A stretch of DNA of 13,443 bases from assembly GCA_910579645.1 (NCBI GenBank), contig CAJTVK010000115.1, forward strand, positions 1-13,443. The letters are read 5' to 3'. Made by a program: the position numbers and the translations under genes. The DNA is from an uncultured Lachnospiraceae bacterium (lineage in GTDB: Bacteria > Bacillota > Clostridia > Lachnospirales > Lachnospiraceae). The stretch's first letter is position 1. Every line of letters starts with the position of its first letter. This document shows, in pieces, positions 1-7,837 of this stretch. Under the pieces are notes generated by a model. It was not told where the DNA came from and did not search any database. It was given only the letters and a program-made list of their open reading frames with translations.

Positions 1-54
1 AACGCAGCGGTACTAAGGCACTAAAGTACAGTGCCTAAGTACCGGCGTTTTTCG
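1..54 (+). terminator. Long hairpin followed by T-tract, probable intrinsic terminator
   Basis: The arms AACGC...GCGTT (1-5 and 46-50) enclose a 13-bp stem, 9-21 paired with 31-43, with one mismatch and a 9-nt loop. The right arm runs straight into five T residues on the plus strand. This fits termination of a plus-strand transcript entering from outside the window. It could also end minus-strand mfd transcription, but the bases that would form the minus-strand T-tract lie beyond the window edge. The remaining bases up to the mfd stop codon (about 55-184) hold no gene I can support. Confidence 0.7.
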
Positions 55-184
55 AAGGTCTGAATGATATATATAGTTCCGGAGACAGGCCGGGAAGCCG
101 CAAACGGACACGGCGCACGGTACGGCAGCGGCATATCCCCGCGCCCCCAAGGCCGCCATACCATTTCCGGCGCGTCCTCCCCCC

Positions 185-3100
185 TTAAAGCAACACCTCC
201 TCCATCATCCCCAACACCTTTTCCGCCATCCCAAGCAACTGTTCCGCATCCCGTTCCACCATACCATACCTCTTATACTTCAGCAGAAACATCGGCCCCC
301 CTTTCGCGGCAAAAGTCAGTTTCGGACATCTCTTCAGTAAATCCGGTATCTCCTCCGTCTTAATTTCCGCATTGGCATTCAGCAGAAACCGTATTTCCTC
401 ATTTTTCCCCCGCACCTCGGACATATATAGCCGATGAGCCTGCACGCGGATTAAGGCAATGCGCAGCAAGTTATCCACGGATTTGGGTATTTCCCCGAAA
501 CGATCCAGCAGTTCTTCCTTCATATCCTCACTCTCCGCCTGATTTTCTATGCCCGCTATCCTCTTATAGATATCCAGTTTCTGATATTCGTTGACAATAT
601 AGGACGGCGGTATGAAAGCATCCACGTCCAAATCCACCGTCGTGCTGAAATCCTCTTTCGTCTGAATCCCTTTCAAAGTTTTTACCGCTTCGTTCAGCAT
701 TTTACAGTATAAATCATACCCCACTGCCTGCATATGCCCATGCTGCCTGGCTCCCAGCAGGTTGCCTGCCCCCCGGATTTCCAAGTCGCGCATGGCAATT
801 TTAAACCCGCTGCCCAAATCAGTGAATTCCCGGATAGCCGCCAGACGTTTCTCCGCAATCTCCTTCAGCATCTTGTCCCTCCGGTACATAAGGAACGCAT
901 AGGCCGTGCGGTTGGAACGCCCTACCCGGCCTCTTAACTGGTAAAGCTGAGAAAGCCCCATGTTATCGGCATCGTGGATAATCATTGTGTTGACATTGGA
1001 AATGTCCAAACCGGTCTCTATAATTGTAGTAGATACCAGTACGTCGATTTCCCCGTCGATAAATTCATACATAATCTTTTCCAATTCATGCTCTTTCATC
1101 TGCCCATGGGCAAAGGACACATTGGCTTCTGGCACCAAAGCCGCTATTTTCACCGAAATATCGGCTATGCTGCTGACACGGTTATAGACATAATATACCT
1201 GCCCCCCTCTGGACAGTTCCCTTACAATGGCCTCCCGCACCATTTCTTCATTATATTCCATCACATATGTCTGGATCGGAAGCCTGTCTTCCGGCGCCTC
1301 CTCCAACACGCTCATATCCCGGATACCAATCAGGCTCATATGCAGCGTCCTCGGGATCGGCGTGGCCGTCAGCGTCAGCACATCCACTGTCTCTTTCATC
1401 TTCTTAATCTTCTCTTTATGCGCCACGCCGAACCGCTGCTCTTCGTCTATAATCAGCAAGCCTAAATCTTTAAAAACCACATCCTTAGACAAAACCCGGT
1501 GCGTGCCGATTACAATATCCACCATCCCTTTCCGTAAGTCTTCCACTGTCTTTTTCATTTCCGTCTGTGTCCGGAAACGGGACATCAAATCTACCCTTAC
1601 CGGAAAATCTTTCATCCTCTGCACGAAAGTATTATAGTGCTGCTGCGCCAAAATCGTGGTAGGCACCAGATAAACCACCTGCTTTCCCTCCTGAATGGCC
1701 TTGAAGGCCGCCCGGATGGCGATTTCCGTTTTTCCGTATCCCACGTCGCCGCAGATCAGCCGATCCATGATTTTCCTGCTTTCCATGTCTGCCTTAGTGT
1801 CCGCAATCGCCGCCAGCTGGTCTTCCGTTTCTTCATAAGGGAACATTTCCTCGAATTCCTGCTGCCATACCGTGTCCTTCCCATAGACATAGCCTTCCTG
1901 CTGCTGCCGTGCCGCATACAGTTCCACCAAGTCCTTTGCCACTTCGTTGACCGCACCCTTTACTTTGCTCTTTGTCCGGTTCCATTCCTGTGTCCCCAGT
2001 TTATTCAGCTTGGGTTTATGGGCATCTGCGGATGCATATTTCTGGATGACATCCAGGCCGGTGGCCAGAATATAAAGATTTCCGCCGTCTCGGTATTCTA
2101 TCTTCATATAATCCTTGACGACTTTCTCCACCTCCACTTTCTCAATGCCTTTATATATTCCCAAGCCATGGCTTTCATGCACTACATAATCTCCCACCTT
2201 CAGATCCGCAAAATCATTAATCTTCTGGCCTTCATACTTTTTCTTTTTTTTCTTTTTCTTCTTTTCCGTGCCGAAGATATCCGTTTCCGATATGACCACA
2301 AATTTTATCAGCGGATATTCAAAGCCCTTCAGCGCATGGCCGTAAAAGGTCATAATTTCCCCCGGCTGAATCTCGCGGAACGGGTCTTCGCTGTAAAAAC
2401 TGGTCAGTTCCTCTTCCCGCAGATCTTCCGCCAGTCTCTTCGCCCTGGTTCTGGAACCGGACAGGAGCAGCACACGGAAACCGTTTTTCCGGTACCTTTT
2501 CAGATCCTTTACCAATGCTTCAAAGCTATTATTATAAGAAGCAACGCTTTTTGCCCCGATATCAAATTTCCTGCCTGCCTTAAGCAGCGTATTCTTCATG
2601 TCAATGGCGGAAAGCATCACCACCCGGTTGGACGATATTTTTGCCATGACTTCTTCCACGCCATATAGGATTTCCGTCTGTGCCGGCAAGGCATAACCTT
2701 TTTCCAGACGGTGCATCATGCTCTCCCGAAACTCCGTCTCCACCGCATCGGCATGTTCTTTCACTCTTGCCGGCTCATCAATGAAAATGCAGCATTTTTC
2801 CTTCTCAAACAACTCGGTAAAGGAAACCGTCTCGGGGTAAAAACAGCGGATATAGCTTTCCAAGTTCACGGAAGTGCGCAGTTCCGACAGCTGTTCCTTC
2901 AGTTCTTTTACCTGAAGCGTAATACGGTGCGCTTCCTCCGTCTTAAAATCTTCCCTCATTTTTTCACTGCATGCTTTCGCCTCTGCCTCAATCCGTTCCA
3001 TCCCGCTTTTCAGTTCCGCTTCCGTCAGCACCATCTCCGTGGCAGGATAAATCCGGATGGACTGGAGATTTTCAATGGAACGCTGGCTTAAGATATCAAA

Positions 3101-3715
3101 GCTGCGGATAGACTCCACCTCTTCCCCCCACAGTTCAATCCGATAGGGATTTTCCTCCGTCAAGTCATAAATATCCACAATGCCTCCCCGGATGCTGAAC
3201 TGCCCCGGCGATTCCACCTGATAGTTCTTCTCATACCCCATTTCCACCAGCCTGGCCGCCAGTTCCTGCTCATTGACCGATGACTGGTACCCGATGGCCA
3301 CCACATTCTTTTCCAAGGCTTTCAGCGGAACCTGCGGGGTCATTAAACTGCCGAAAGTGGTCACTACGGTCAGAGGCCTCCCCTCTATAATCCGGCGCAG
3401 CGCCCTCACCCGCTCTTTCACCAGCTGATTTCCGTGAATATCCGCCTGATAAAAAATCAGGTCTTTCGCCGGATACATAATGACATTTCTGTCATAAAGC
3501 CGGTAATCTTCATAAATCTCCCTTGCCCGCAAATCACTGAAAGTAACGATTATTTTATACTTCAGCCCCAGCCCGTCGCACAAGCCGTATACCATATGCA
3601 TTTTCTGCGAATCCACGCAGCCTGTCAGAGCTGCCGCCGTACCTGTCTTTTTCAGATACTTTTCAATCTCTTCAAATTCTCCCAGTTCATGCAAAGGTGC
3701 CGTAAATGTCCTCAT
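185..3715 (-). CDS. mfd: Transcription-repair coupling factor Mfd
   Basis: Mfd is a superfamily 2 DNA translocase that removes RNA polymerase stalled at lesions and recruits UvrA to start nucleotide excision repair. The product is 1176 aa, usual for the family. Visible parts in order are the UvrB-like N-terminal module (GGIVDIYD near residue 180), a run of nine lysines at 485-493, and the RNA-polymerase-interacting CarD-like domain (VGDYVVHESHG near 505). The helicase core follows: Walker A GDVGYGKTE near 657, DEEQ near 757, TATPIPRT, and LRGRVGRS near 930. The GAGNLLG motif near 980 and the TRCF C-terminal domain complete it. The start at 3715 (MRTFTAPLHELGEFEEIEKY) has GGAGAAAGG 12 nt upstream and leaves a 25-bp gap after pth. 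An in-frame ATG at 3766 would extend it by 17 residues and overlap pth, but has a poorer ribosome binding site. mfd is probably co-transcribed with pth. Confidence 0.97.
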   Translation of the reverse strand: MRTFTAPLHELGEFEEIEKYLKKTGTAAALTGCVDSQKMHMVYGLCDGLGLKYKIIVTFSDLRAREIYEDYRLYDRNVIMYPAKDLIFYQADIHGNQLVKERVRALRRIIEGRPLTVVTTFGSLMTPQVPLKALEKNVVAIGYQSSVNEQELAARLVEMGYEKNYQVESPGQFSIRGGIVDIYDLTEENPYRIELWGEEVESIRSFDILSQRSIENLQSIRIYPATEMVLTEAELKSGMERIEAEAKACSEKMREDFKTEEAHRITLQVKELKEQLSELRTSVNLESYIRCFYPETVSFTELFEKEKCCIFIDEPARVKEHADAVETEFRESMMHRLEKGYALPAQTEILYGVEEVMAKISSNRVVMLSAIDMKNTLLKAGRKFDIGAKSVASYNNSFEALVKDLKRYRKNGFRVLLLSGSRTRAKRLAEDLREEELTSFYSEDPFREIQPGEIMTFYGHALKGFEYPLIKFVVISETDIFGTEKKKKKKKKKYEGQKINDFADLKVGDYVVHESHGLGIYKGIEKVEVEKVVKDYMKIEYRDGGNLYILATGLDVIQKYASADAHKPKLNKLGTQEWNRTKSKVKGAVNEVAKDLVELYAARQQQEGYVYGKDTVWQQEFEEMFPYEETEDQLAAIADTKADMESRKIMDRLICGDVGYGKTEIAIRAAFKAIQEGKQVVYLVPTTILAQQHYNTFVQRMKDFPVRVDLMSRFRTQTEMKKTVEDLRKGMVDIVIGTHRVLSKDVVFKDLGLLIIDEEQRFGVAHKEKIKKMKETVDVLTLTATPIPRTLHMSLIGIRDMSVLEEAPEDRLPIQTYVMEYNEEMVREAIVRELSRGGQVYYVYNRVSSIADISVKIAALVPEANVSFAHGQMKEHELEKIMYEFIDGEIDVLVSTTIIETGLDISNVNTMIIHDADNMGLSQLYQLRGRVGRSNRTAYAFLMYRRDKMLKEIAEKRLAAIREFTDLGSGFKIAMRDLEIRGAGNLLGARQHGHMQAVGYDLYCKMLNEAVKTLKGIQTKEDFSTTVDLDVDAFIPPSYIVNEYQKLDIYKRIAGIENQAESEDMKEELLDRFGEIPKSVDNLLRIALIRVQAHRLYMSEVRGKNEEIRFLLNANAEIKTEEIPDLLKRCPKLTFAAKGGPMFLLKYKRYGMVERDAEQLLGMAEKVLGMMEEVLL

Positions 3716-3740
3716 CCTATAACCATGCCTTTCTCCAAAT

Positions 3741-4340
3741 TCATTGCTTTCCGCCCGATTCCCCATCCGCCTGCACTTTGCGGTTAAATACATTCATTGC
3801 CGCGTCCGGCCCTTCCGTCACCGTCAGCCCCACTGCCTGTACGGCCTTTCCCACTGCTTCATCCATCACTGCTCTTTCTTCCTTATTAAAATGTCCCAGC
3901 ACCCAATCCGCCAAATCATATGCTTTCGGCTTTTCCCCTACTCCCAGCCGAATCCTCCTAAAATTCTCCGTACCCAACATTTTAATGATATTTTTCAGTC
4001 CGTTATGGCCTCCCGCGCTGCCTTTTTTCCGCACCCGCAGCTGCCCCGGCGGCAGGCTCACGTCATCCGATATGACAATAAGATCCTGTTCCGCATCTGC
4101 CTTATAATAATCCACCGCCATCCGCAGGCTCTCCCCACTCAGGTTCATATAAGTCAGCGGCTTCATTAAAATTACTTTCTGCCCCTCGATATACCCCTTG
4201 CCGAGCAAGGCTTTATGTTTTAATTCCAACACACTGATATTATACTTCTCCGCCAAAGCATCTATCACCTCATAACCCACATTATGGCGGGTATTGCCGT
4301 ATTCTTTTCCCGGATTTCCTAATCCTGCTATGATATACAT
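3741..4340 (-). CDS. pth: Peptidyl-tRNA hydrolase
   Basis: Pth cleaves the ester bond of peptidyl-tRNAs released prematurely by ribosomes and so recycles tRNA in the cytoplasm. The 199-aa product starts MYIIAGLGNPGKEYGNTRHN. The residues known from the family to matter are present: N9, the catalytic H19, N66 in the YMNLSG motif, D92 in ISDDVSLPPG, and N113 in GGHNG. The length is normal. An open frame extends upstream to 4394. I chose ATG 4340 because the family begins at this point and GTGAGG lies 9 nt upstream. It is followed 25 bp later by mfd, an arrangement common in Firmicutes. Transcription probably begins in the leader at about 4535, together with mfd. Confidence 0.97.
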   Translation of the reverse strand: MYIIAGLGNPGKEYGNTRHNVGYEVIDALAEKYNISVLELKHKALLGKGYIEGQKVILMKPLTYMNLSGESLRMAVDYYKADAEQDLIVISDDVSLPPGQLRVRKKGSAGGHNGLKNIIKMLGTENFRRIRLGVGEKPKAYDLADWVLGHFNKEERAVMDEAVGKAVQAVGLTVTEGPDAAMNVFNRKVQADGESGGKQ

Positions 4341-4387
4341 ATTCCGTTTCCTCACTTTCCCGTTCTGCCTTTGCAGTATACGACGAC

Positions 4388-4413
4388 AAGCCACGGCATC
4401 GATGCCGTGACTT
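4388..4413. promoter_or_regulatory. Perfect 18-bp palindrome in the pth leader
   Basis: CACGGCATCGATGCCGTG at 4392-4409 is a perfect palindrome. After one mismatched pair the symmetry continues as AAG/CTT, giving 26 bp in all. It lies about 48 bp upstream of the pth start, between the candidate promoter and the gene. No T-tract follows on either strand, so it does not look like an intrinsic terminator. A dimeric-regulator operator or an mRNA hairpin are both possible; the sequence does not decide. Confidence 0.55.
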
Positions 4414-4543
4414 ATTCATTACATTCCCCTTTGTGGGCTTTTCTCCCCGAAGCTATGCCGGAAAATCTGTGCCGGAAAATTTTCCCTTGACTGTATGTTT
4501 AGTAATTATCTGATGCAATTGGCATCCTTTCCGTTACTCTGCC

Positions 4544-4572
4544 ATATTACCATACAGTTTTCCAATAATCAA
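4544..4572 (-). promoter_or_regulatory. Candidate sigma-A promoter for pth-mfd
   Basis: On the minus strand, TTGATT (4567-4572) and TAATAT (4544-4549) are separated by 17 bp. This predicts a leader of roughly 195 nt before pth. The leader also contains a tandem TGCCGGAAAAT pair at 4456-4466 and 4470-4480, and the 26-bp palindrome at 4388-4413. The boxes are reasonable, but the region is AT-rich enough for a chance match. Confidence 0.45.
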
Positions 4573-4627
4573 CGACATTATGTGCCAAACCACATACCGA
4601 TATGCCACCCATGGAGCAGGAAACGCG

Positions 4628-4674
4628 CCCTGTGCGCCGCATCAGCGGCATATTTCATCTGCACAGGGCTGTGC
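4628..4674. repeat. Nested inverted repeats just beyond the spoVG terminator
   Basis: CCCTGTGC (4628-4635) pairs with GCACAGGG (4661-4668) and encloses a second hairpin, GCCGC-atca-GCGGC (4636-4649). GCACAG (4661-4666) can alternatively pair with CTGTGC (4669-4674). The two pairings exclude each other. On the minus strand this follows the T-tract of the spoVG terminator, so it may be a backup terminator or a structural remnant. I do not recognise it as a known RNA family. Confidence 0.5.
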
Positions 4675-4676
4675 AT

Positions 4677-4712
4677 AAAAATTACGGGCACCGCCCCCCG
4701 GCAGTACCCGTA
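4677..4712 (-). terminator. Intrinsic terminator of spoVG
   Basis: On the minus strand a 13-bp stem (4683-4695 paired with 4700-4712, including two G-U pairs) closes a GGGG loop and is followed by AATTTTT. It begins about 37 bp after the spoVG stop codon. This is a strong signal and separates glgC-glgD-spoVG from pth-mfd. Confidence 0.88.
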
Positions 4713-4748
4713 TCAACATCTGTAAATAATGCACGAAATAAAATAGTC

Positions 4749-5024
4749 CTATCCCTCCACATCCGGCTCCAGCAGCGCCCTCTCGTAGCCTTCCAGTATT
4801 ATGTCTTGTATCCGCTCCCGGGTATCCGAATTGATGGGATGTGCAATATCCCTATATTCCCCATCTGTCGTTTTCTTACTCGGCATTGCAATGAAAAGCC
4901 CTTTCTCGCCTTCTATCACCTTAATGTCGTGAACAACAAACTCATCATCAAGAGTGATTGATACGATTGCCTTCATCTTCCCTTCCTTTGCAATCTTCCG
5001 TACTCTAACATCTGTAATCTGCAT
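4749..5024 (-). CDS. spoVG: Septation/sporulation regulator SpoVG
   Basis: SpoVG is a small nucleic-acid-binding regulator. In Bacillus it affects asymmetric septation and spore cortex formation, and in other Firmicutes it acts as a broad DNA- or RNA-binding regulator. The 91-aa product begins MQITDVRVRKIAKEGKMKAI and carries the family's conserved core (FIAMPSKKT, then RDIAHPI). It has no membrane segment or signal peptide. The ribosome binding site AGGGGGA lies about 6 nt before the ATG. spoVG follows glgD by 56 bp, has its own promoter over the glgD end, and is closed by a strong terminator. Read-through from glgCD is also possible because no terminator separates them. Confidence 0.96.
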   Translation of the reverse strand: MQITDVRVRKIAKEGKMKAIVSITLDDEFVVHDIKVIEGEKGLFIAMPSKKTTDGEYRDIAHPINSDTRERIQDIILEGYERALLEPDVEG

Positions 5025-5071
5025 GCCGTATCCCCCTTGGATATCATATGGTCTGAATAGTTTCTATTAAT

Positions 5072-5100
5072 ATTATAACATTACATTACATATCTGTCAC
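5072..5100 (-). promoter_or_regulatory. Strong extended -10 promoter for spoVG
   Basis: On the minus strand, GTGACA (5095-5100, five of six against TTGACA) and a perfect TATAAT (5072-5077) are spaced by 17 bp, with TG at the extended -10 position. The -35 box and spacer lie over the last codons and stop codon of glgD. The predicted leader is about 40 nt and contains a small AATAG/CTATT inverted repeat (5056-5068). The boxes match a vegetative sigma-A promoter; in Bacillus subtilis spoVG is the classic sigma-H gene. Confidence 0.8.
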
Positions 5101-6199
5101 TATGCTCTATTACAATTTTTATCCCGTCTTCACCCTTGTGGTACGAATTGGCACGGATCGTATCCCTGCTCTCCACGATGCAATTTTCAATGTGTGTGTT
5201 ATCACCGATGTAAACATCATTCAATATAATAGAATTCTTAATATAACAGTTATTACCAATGTATGTCTTCTTGAAAATGACAGAATCCTCCACGGTCCCG
5301 TTTACGATACAGCCGCTGGAAATAAGGCTGTTCCTTACATGCGCACCAATATTGTACTTCGCCGGCGGAAGGTCATCCACTTTGGAATAGATGTCCGGAT
5401 ACTGCTTGAAGAAATAATCCCTTATTTCCGGTTTCAGGAAATCCATGTTCGTGTCATAGTAATCCTGCACCGATGCAATATTTTTCCAGTACTCCTTAAT
5501 TTTGTAACCGTATATCCGTTTCAGACTCTTATAACGTATTAAAATGTCTTTTACGAAATCGTATCGTTCTTCCTCCATTCCTTTCTCAATCATCTCAATA
5601 AGCTGGCGTCTTCTGACTACATAAATGCCGCAGGAAACGGTATTTGATTTAGCCACGATGGGCTTCTCTTCAAAATCTTCAATACGGCTTTCTTCATTCA
5701 TTTTTATCACGCCGTACCGGCCTACATCCATGCCTGCCGGCATGTCCTTGCACACAACCGTAATGTCCGCTTTCCTTTCAATATGGTACTCCAATATTTT
5801 ATTGTAATCCATCTTATAAACACAGTCGCCGGATGCGATGACAACATACGGTTCATGGCTGTTCTTTAAGAAAAACAGATTCTGGGCAATGGCATCCGCC
5901 GTTCCGCGGTACCAGAAATTGCTCTCTGCCGTGACCGCAGGGGTGAATACAAATAAACCGCCTTGTTTCCGCCCGAAATCCCACCATTTAGAAGAACTGA
6001 GGTGCTCGTTCAGACTGCTGGCATTATATTGGGTAAATACCGCCACTTTATGTATATGGGAATTGGACATATTGCTCAATGCAAAGTCAATGCCTCTGTA
6101 GCTTCCAGCAATCGGCATCGCGCAAACGGCTCTCTTCTGGGAAAGTTCCTTCATTCTGTGATTATTTCCACCTGCTAAAATTATACCTATTGCTCTCAC
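5081..6199 (-). CDS. glgD: GlgD subunit of glucose-1-phosphate adenylyltransferase
   Basis: GlgD pairs with GlgC in the Firmicute ADP-glucose pyrophosphorylase, which makes ADP-glucose for glycogen synthesis. The 372-aa protein has an N-terminal nucleotidyltransferase fold and a C-terminal left-handed beta-helix (hexapeptide-like repeats from about 285 to 350). It departs from catalytic GlgC at key places. The GGxGxRL nucleotide loop reads GGNNHRM (10-16), and the KPAV..GGKYR stretch reads RAVCAMPIAGSYR. SGDC (123-126) and FEEKP (176-180) are kept. This suits a regulatory or weakly active subunit, as reported for other Firmicute GlgD proteins. The start is a GTG at 6199 inside a GTGA overlap with the glgC stop, with AGGTGAT just upstream, so the two genes are translationally coupled. 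Confidence 0.95.
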   Translation of the reverse strand: MRAIGIILAGGNNHRMKELSQKRAVCAMPIAGSYRGIDFALSNMSNSHIHKVAVFTQYNASSLNEHLSSSKWWDFGRKQGGLFVFTPAVTAESNFWYRGTADAIAQNLFFLKNSHEPYVVIASGDCVYKMDYNKILEYHIERKADITVVCKDMPAGMDVGRYGVIKMNEESRIEDFEEKPIVAKSNTVSCGIYVVRRRQLIEMIEKGMEEERYDFVKDILIRYKSLKRIYGYKIKEYWKNIASVQDYYDTNMDFLKPEIRDYFFKQYPDIYSKVDDLPPAKYNIGAHVRNSLISSGCIVNGTVEDSVIFKKTYIGNNCYIKNSIILNDVYIGDNTHIENCIVESRDTIRANSYHKGEDGIKIVIEHSDRYVM

Positions 6200-7470
6200 T
6201 GTTCATCACCTGCCTTAATTAAAGTTTTTCCGCTTGGAAGATAGCAGTTTTCATAATCTTCCGGCGTTGTCACGCCAAAAATCACAGAATTCTTCCCGAC
6301 GGTAACGCCGCCCGGCACTACGCTCTTTTCACCGATAGTAACCATTCCGTTATTATATATGTTCGGGTCGGTTTCATTCGGTGCCTCTTCGCCGATGCCC
6401 AGCCTTACATTATCCGCGATTGCCACATTTTCCGCCACAATCGACTTATTGAGCTCACAGTTCTTACCGATACAGGTTTCATTCATAATGATGGAGTCCC
6501 TGACCACGGTTCCTTCCCCTATCGTCACTCCGCATCCGATTACGGAGTTATATACCTGCCCGTATATTTCAGACCCTTCCCCGACAATGCTCTTCTCTAT
6601 CACGCTGTCGGCAGAAATGTACTGCGGAGGGAGAATCAGGCTGCGGGTATAAATCTTCCAATATTCCTCATAAAGATTAAATTCCGGGACAATATTGATA
6701 AGCTCCATGTTGGCTTCCCAATAGGAACTTAACGTACCCACGTCCTTCCAATAACCGTTGAATTCATATGCATAGAGAGGTGAGCCGTTTTTATGGCAAT
6801 ACGGAATGATATGTTTCCCGAAGTCCAGCGACGGCTGCTCCGCATTAACATTCAGGGCATTCCGCAGCGTCTTCCAATTAAAGATATAAATTCCCATGGA
6901 TGCCAGATTGCTTCTTGGATTCTGCGGCTTCTCTTCAAAATCCGTAATCCTTTTGCTCTCGTCGGTTATCATGATGCCGAACCGCTTTGCTTCCTCCATC
7001 GGCACGGGCATTACGGCTATCGTCACCTCCGCATTGTTTTCCTTATGGAAATCCAGCATCACTTCATAATCCATCTTATAAATATGATCCCCCGAAAGTA
7101 TCAGCACATAATCAGGGTTGAAGCTGTCAATGTAATCCATATTCTGATAAATGGCATTCGCCGTTCCGGTATACCATTCACTGTGGGCGCTCTTCTCATA
7201 AGGGGGCAGAACCGTCACGCCGCCTATGTTCTTGTCCAAATCCCACGGAATACCTATTCCGATATGCGTATTCAGCCGGAGGGGCTGATATTGAGTAAGC
7301 ACGCCTACCGTGTCCACTCCGGAATTAATGCAATTACTAAGCGGAAAATCTATAATTCTGTATTTCCCGCCAAAAGCCACCGCCGGCTTTGCCACTTTTG
7401 ACGTCAGAACACCTAACCGGCTGCCCTGTCCGCCAGCCAGCAGCATGGCAATCATTTCTTTTTTAATCAT
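6196..7470 (-). CDS. glgC: Glucose-1-phosphate adenylyltransferase, catalytic subunit GlgC
   Basis: GlgC makes ADP-glucose and pyrophosphate from ATP and glucose-1-phosphate, the committed step of bacterial glycogen synthesis. The 424-aa protein has the intact nucleotide loop GGQGSRL (13-19), KPAVAFGGKYRIIDFPLSN (28-46), the catalytic aspartate D128 in SGDHIYKMDY, the sugar-phosphate motif FEEKP (178-182) and WKDVGT (241-246). A left-handed beta-helix fills about 285-400. An open frame reaches 7509, but ATG 7470 is preferred: AGAGGTGA lies just upstream and the family starts here. It is first in the glgC-glgD unit. No glgA, glgB or glgP is in the window. Confidence 0.97.
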   Translation of the reverse strand: MIKKEMIAMLLAGGQGSRLGVLTSKVAKPAVAFGGKYRIIDFPLSNCINSGVDTVGVLTQYQPLRLNTHIGIGIPWDLDKNIGGVTVLPPYEKSAHSEWYTGTANAIYQNMDYIDSFNPDYVLILSGDHIYKMDYEVMLDFHKENNAEVTIAVMPVPMEEAKRFGIMITDESKRITDFEEKPQNPRSNLASMGIYIFNWKTLRNALNVNAEQPSLDFGKHIIPYCHKNGSPLYAYEFNGYWKDVGTLSSYWEANMELINIVPEFNLYEEYWKIYTRSLILPPQYISADSVIEKSIVGEGSEIYGQVYNSVIGCGVTIGEGTVVRDSIIMNETCIGKNCELNKSIVAENVAIADNVRLGIGEEAPNETDPNIYNNGMVTIGEKSVVPGGVTVGKNSVIFGVTTPEDYENCYLPSGKTLIKAGDEQ

Positions 7471-7525
7471 GTCATCACCTCTTAAATTACTTATACTTGT
7501 GCAAGTCACTATATAATGTTTTTTA

Positions 7526-7554
7526 ATTATACCATATCATGATAGAAAAGTGAA
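7526..7554 (-). promoter_or_regulatory. Sigma-A promoter for glgC-glgD
   Basis: On the minus strand, TTCACT (7549-7554) and a perfect TATAAT (7526-7531) are spaced by 17 bp, with TG at the extended -10 position. The predicted leader is about 50 nt. Upstream, 7555-7671 is AT-rich with runs of A on the minus strand, like an UP element; I see no gene there. A small ACTTG/CAAGT inverted repeat (7495-7506) lies in the leader. Confidence 0.75.
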
Positions 7555-7671
7555 TATTTTTTACAAAATATCTTTTTCTTTTTCAGGCGGCATTGTGATA
7601 TTTTTACAAAAATTTATTTTGGCATATCCATTTTTTGTAGTTTTTTCCTATTTTCTTCCATTTATATTTCT

Positions 7672-7837
7672 CTAGTACTGCATTGCGGAAATAACGGTGA
7701 ATTTCAGTGCCTGATTTTTGTGTCAGGGCAAGGCGGAAGAAGGAAGCGATGCGATGGCATCATTGACTGATGACAACGCAGCACTGGCGCAAAAAGCAGG
7801 TGCTGAATTCACCGTTATTTCCGCAATGCAGCACTAG
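7672..7837. repeat. Copy A of a 166-bp hairpin-forming interspersed repeat
   Basis: The element begins CTAGTAC and ends GCACTAG. Its left arm (7672-7713) and right arm (7797-7837) are inverted repeats of about 41 bp, with about three mismatches and one indel. Between them is a core of about 83 bp that closely matches copies B and C. The arm sequence differs clearly from B and C, yet the two arms of A still match each other. There is no open reading frame of useful size, so it cannot encode a transposase. It resembles a MITE-like or REP-like non-autonomous element. The CTAG at each end could be part of the element or a 4-bp target duplication. Confidence 0.85.

Noticed and set aside
1..54. Hairpin at the window start as the end of another 166-bp repeat
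   Set aside because: Only AACGCAGC matches the repeat core, and the hairpin closes on itself with a T-tract, so an independent terminator is the better reading.
21..164. Minus-strand frame of 47 codons after a GGGGGGAGGA site downstream of mfd
   Set aside because: The Shine-Dalgarno-like run is tempting, but the product is not recognisable and the stop codon falls inside the hairpin at 1-54, so I cannot support a gene.
64..363. Plus-strand open frame of 99 codons with Pro/Ser-rich product
   Set aside because: Low-complexity product that overlaps the 3' end of mfd in antisense; no family resemblance.
1637..2668. Open frame of 343 codons on the plus strand
   Set aside because: It lies wholly antisense inside mfd, has no ribosome binding site or recognisable domain, and is explained by codon bias of mfd.
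4297..4420. Minus-strand short frame starting ATG 4420 after AAGGGGAATGTA, overlapping the pth start
   Set aside because: It runs through the palindrome and into pth in another frame; the product is arginine-rich and unrecognisable.
7495..7506. ACTTG/CAAGT inverted repeat in the glgC leader as an operator
   Set aside because: Five base pairs are too few to support a specific regulator site without comparison.
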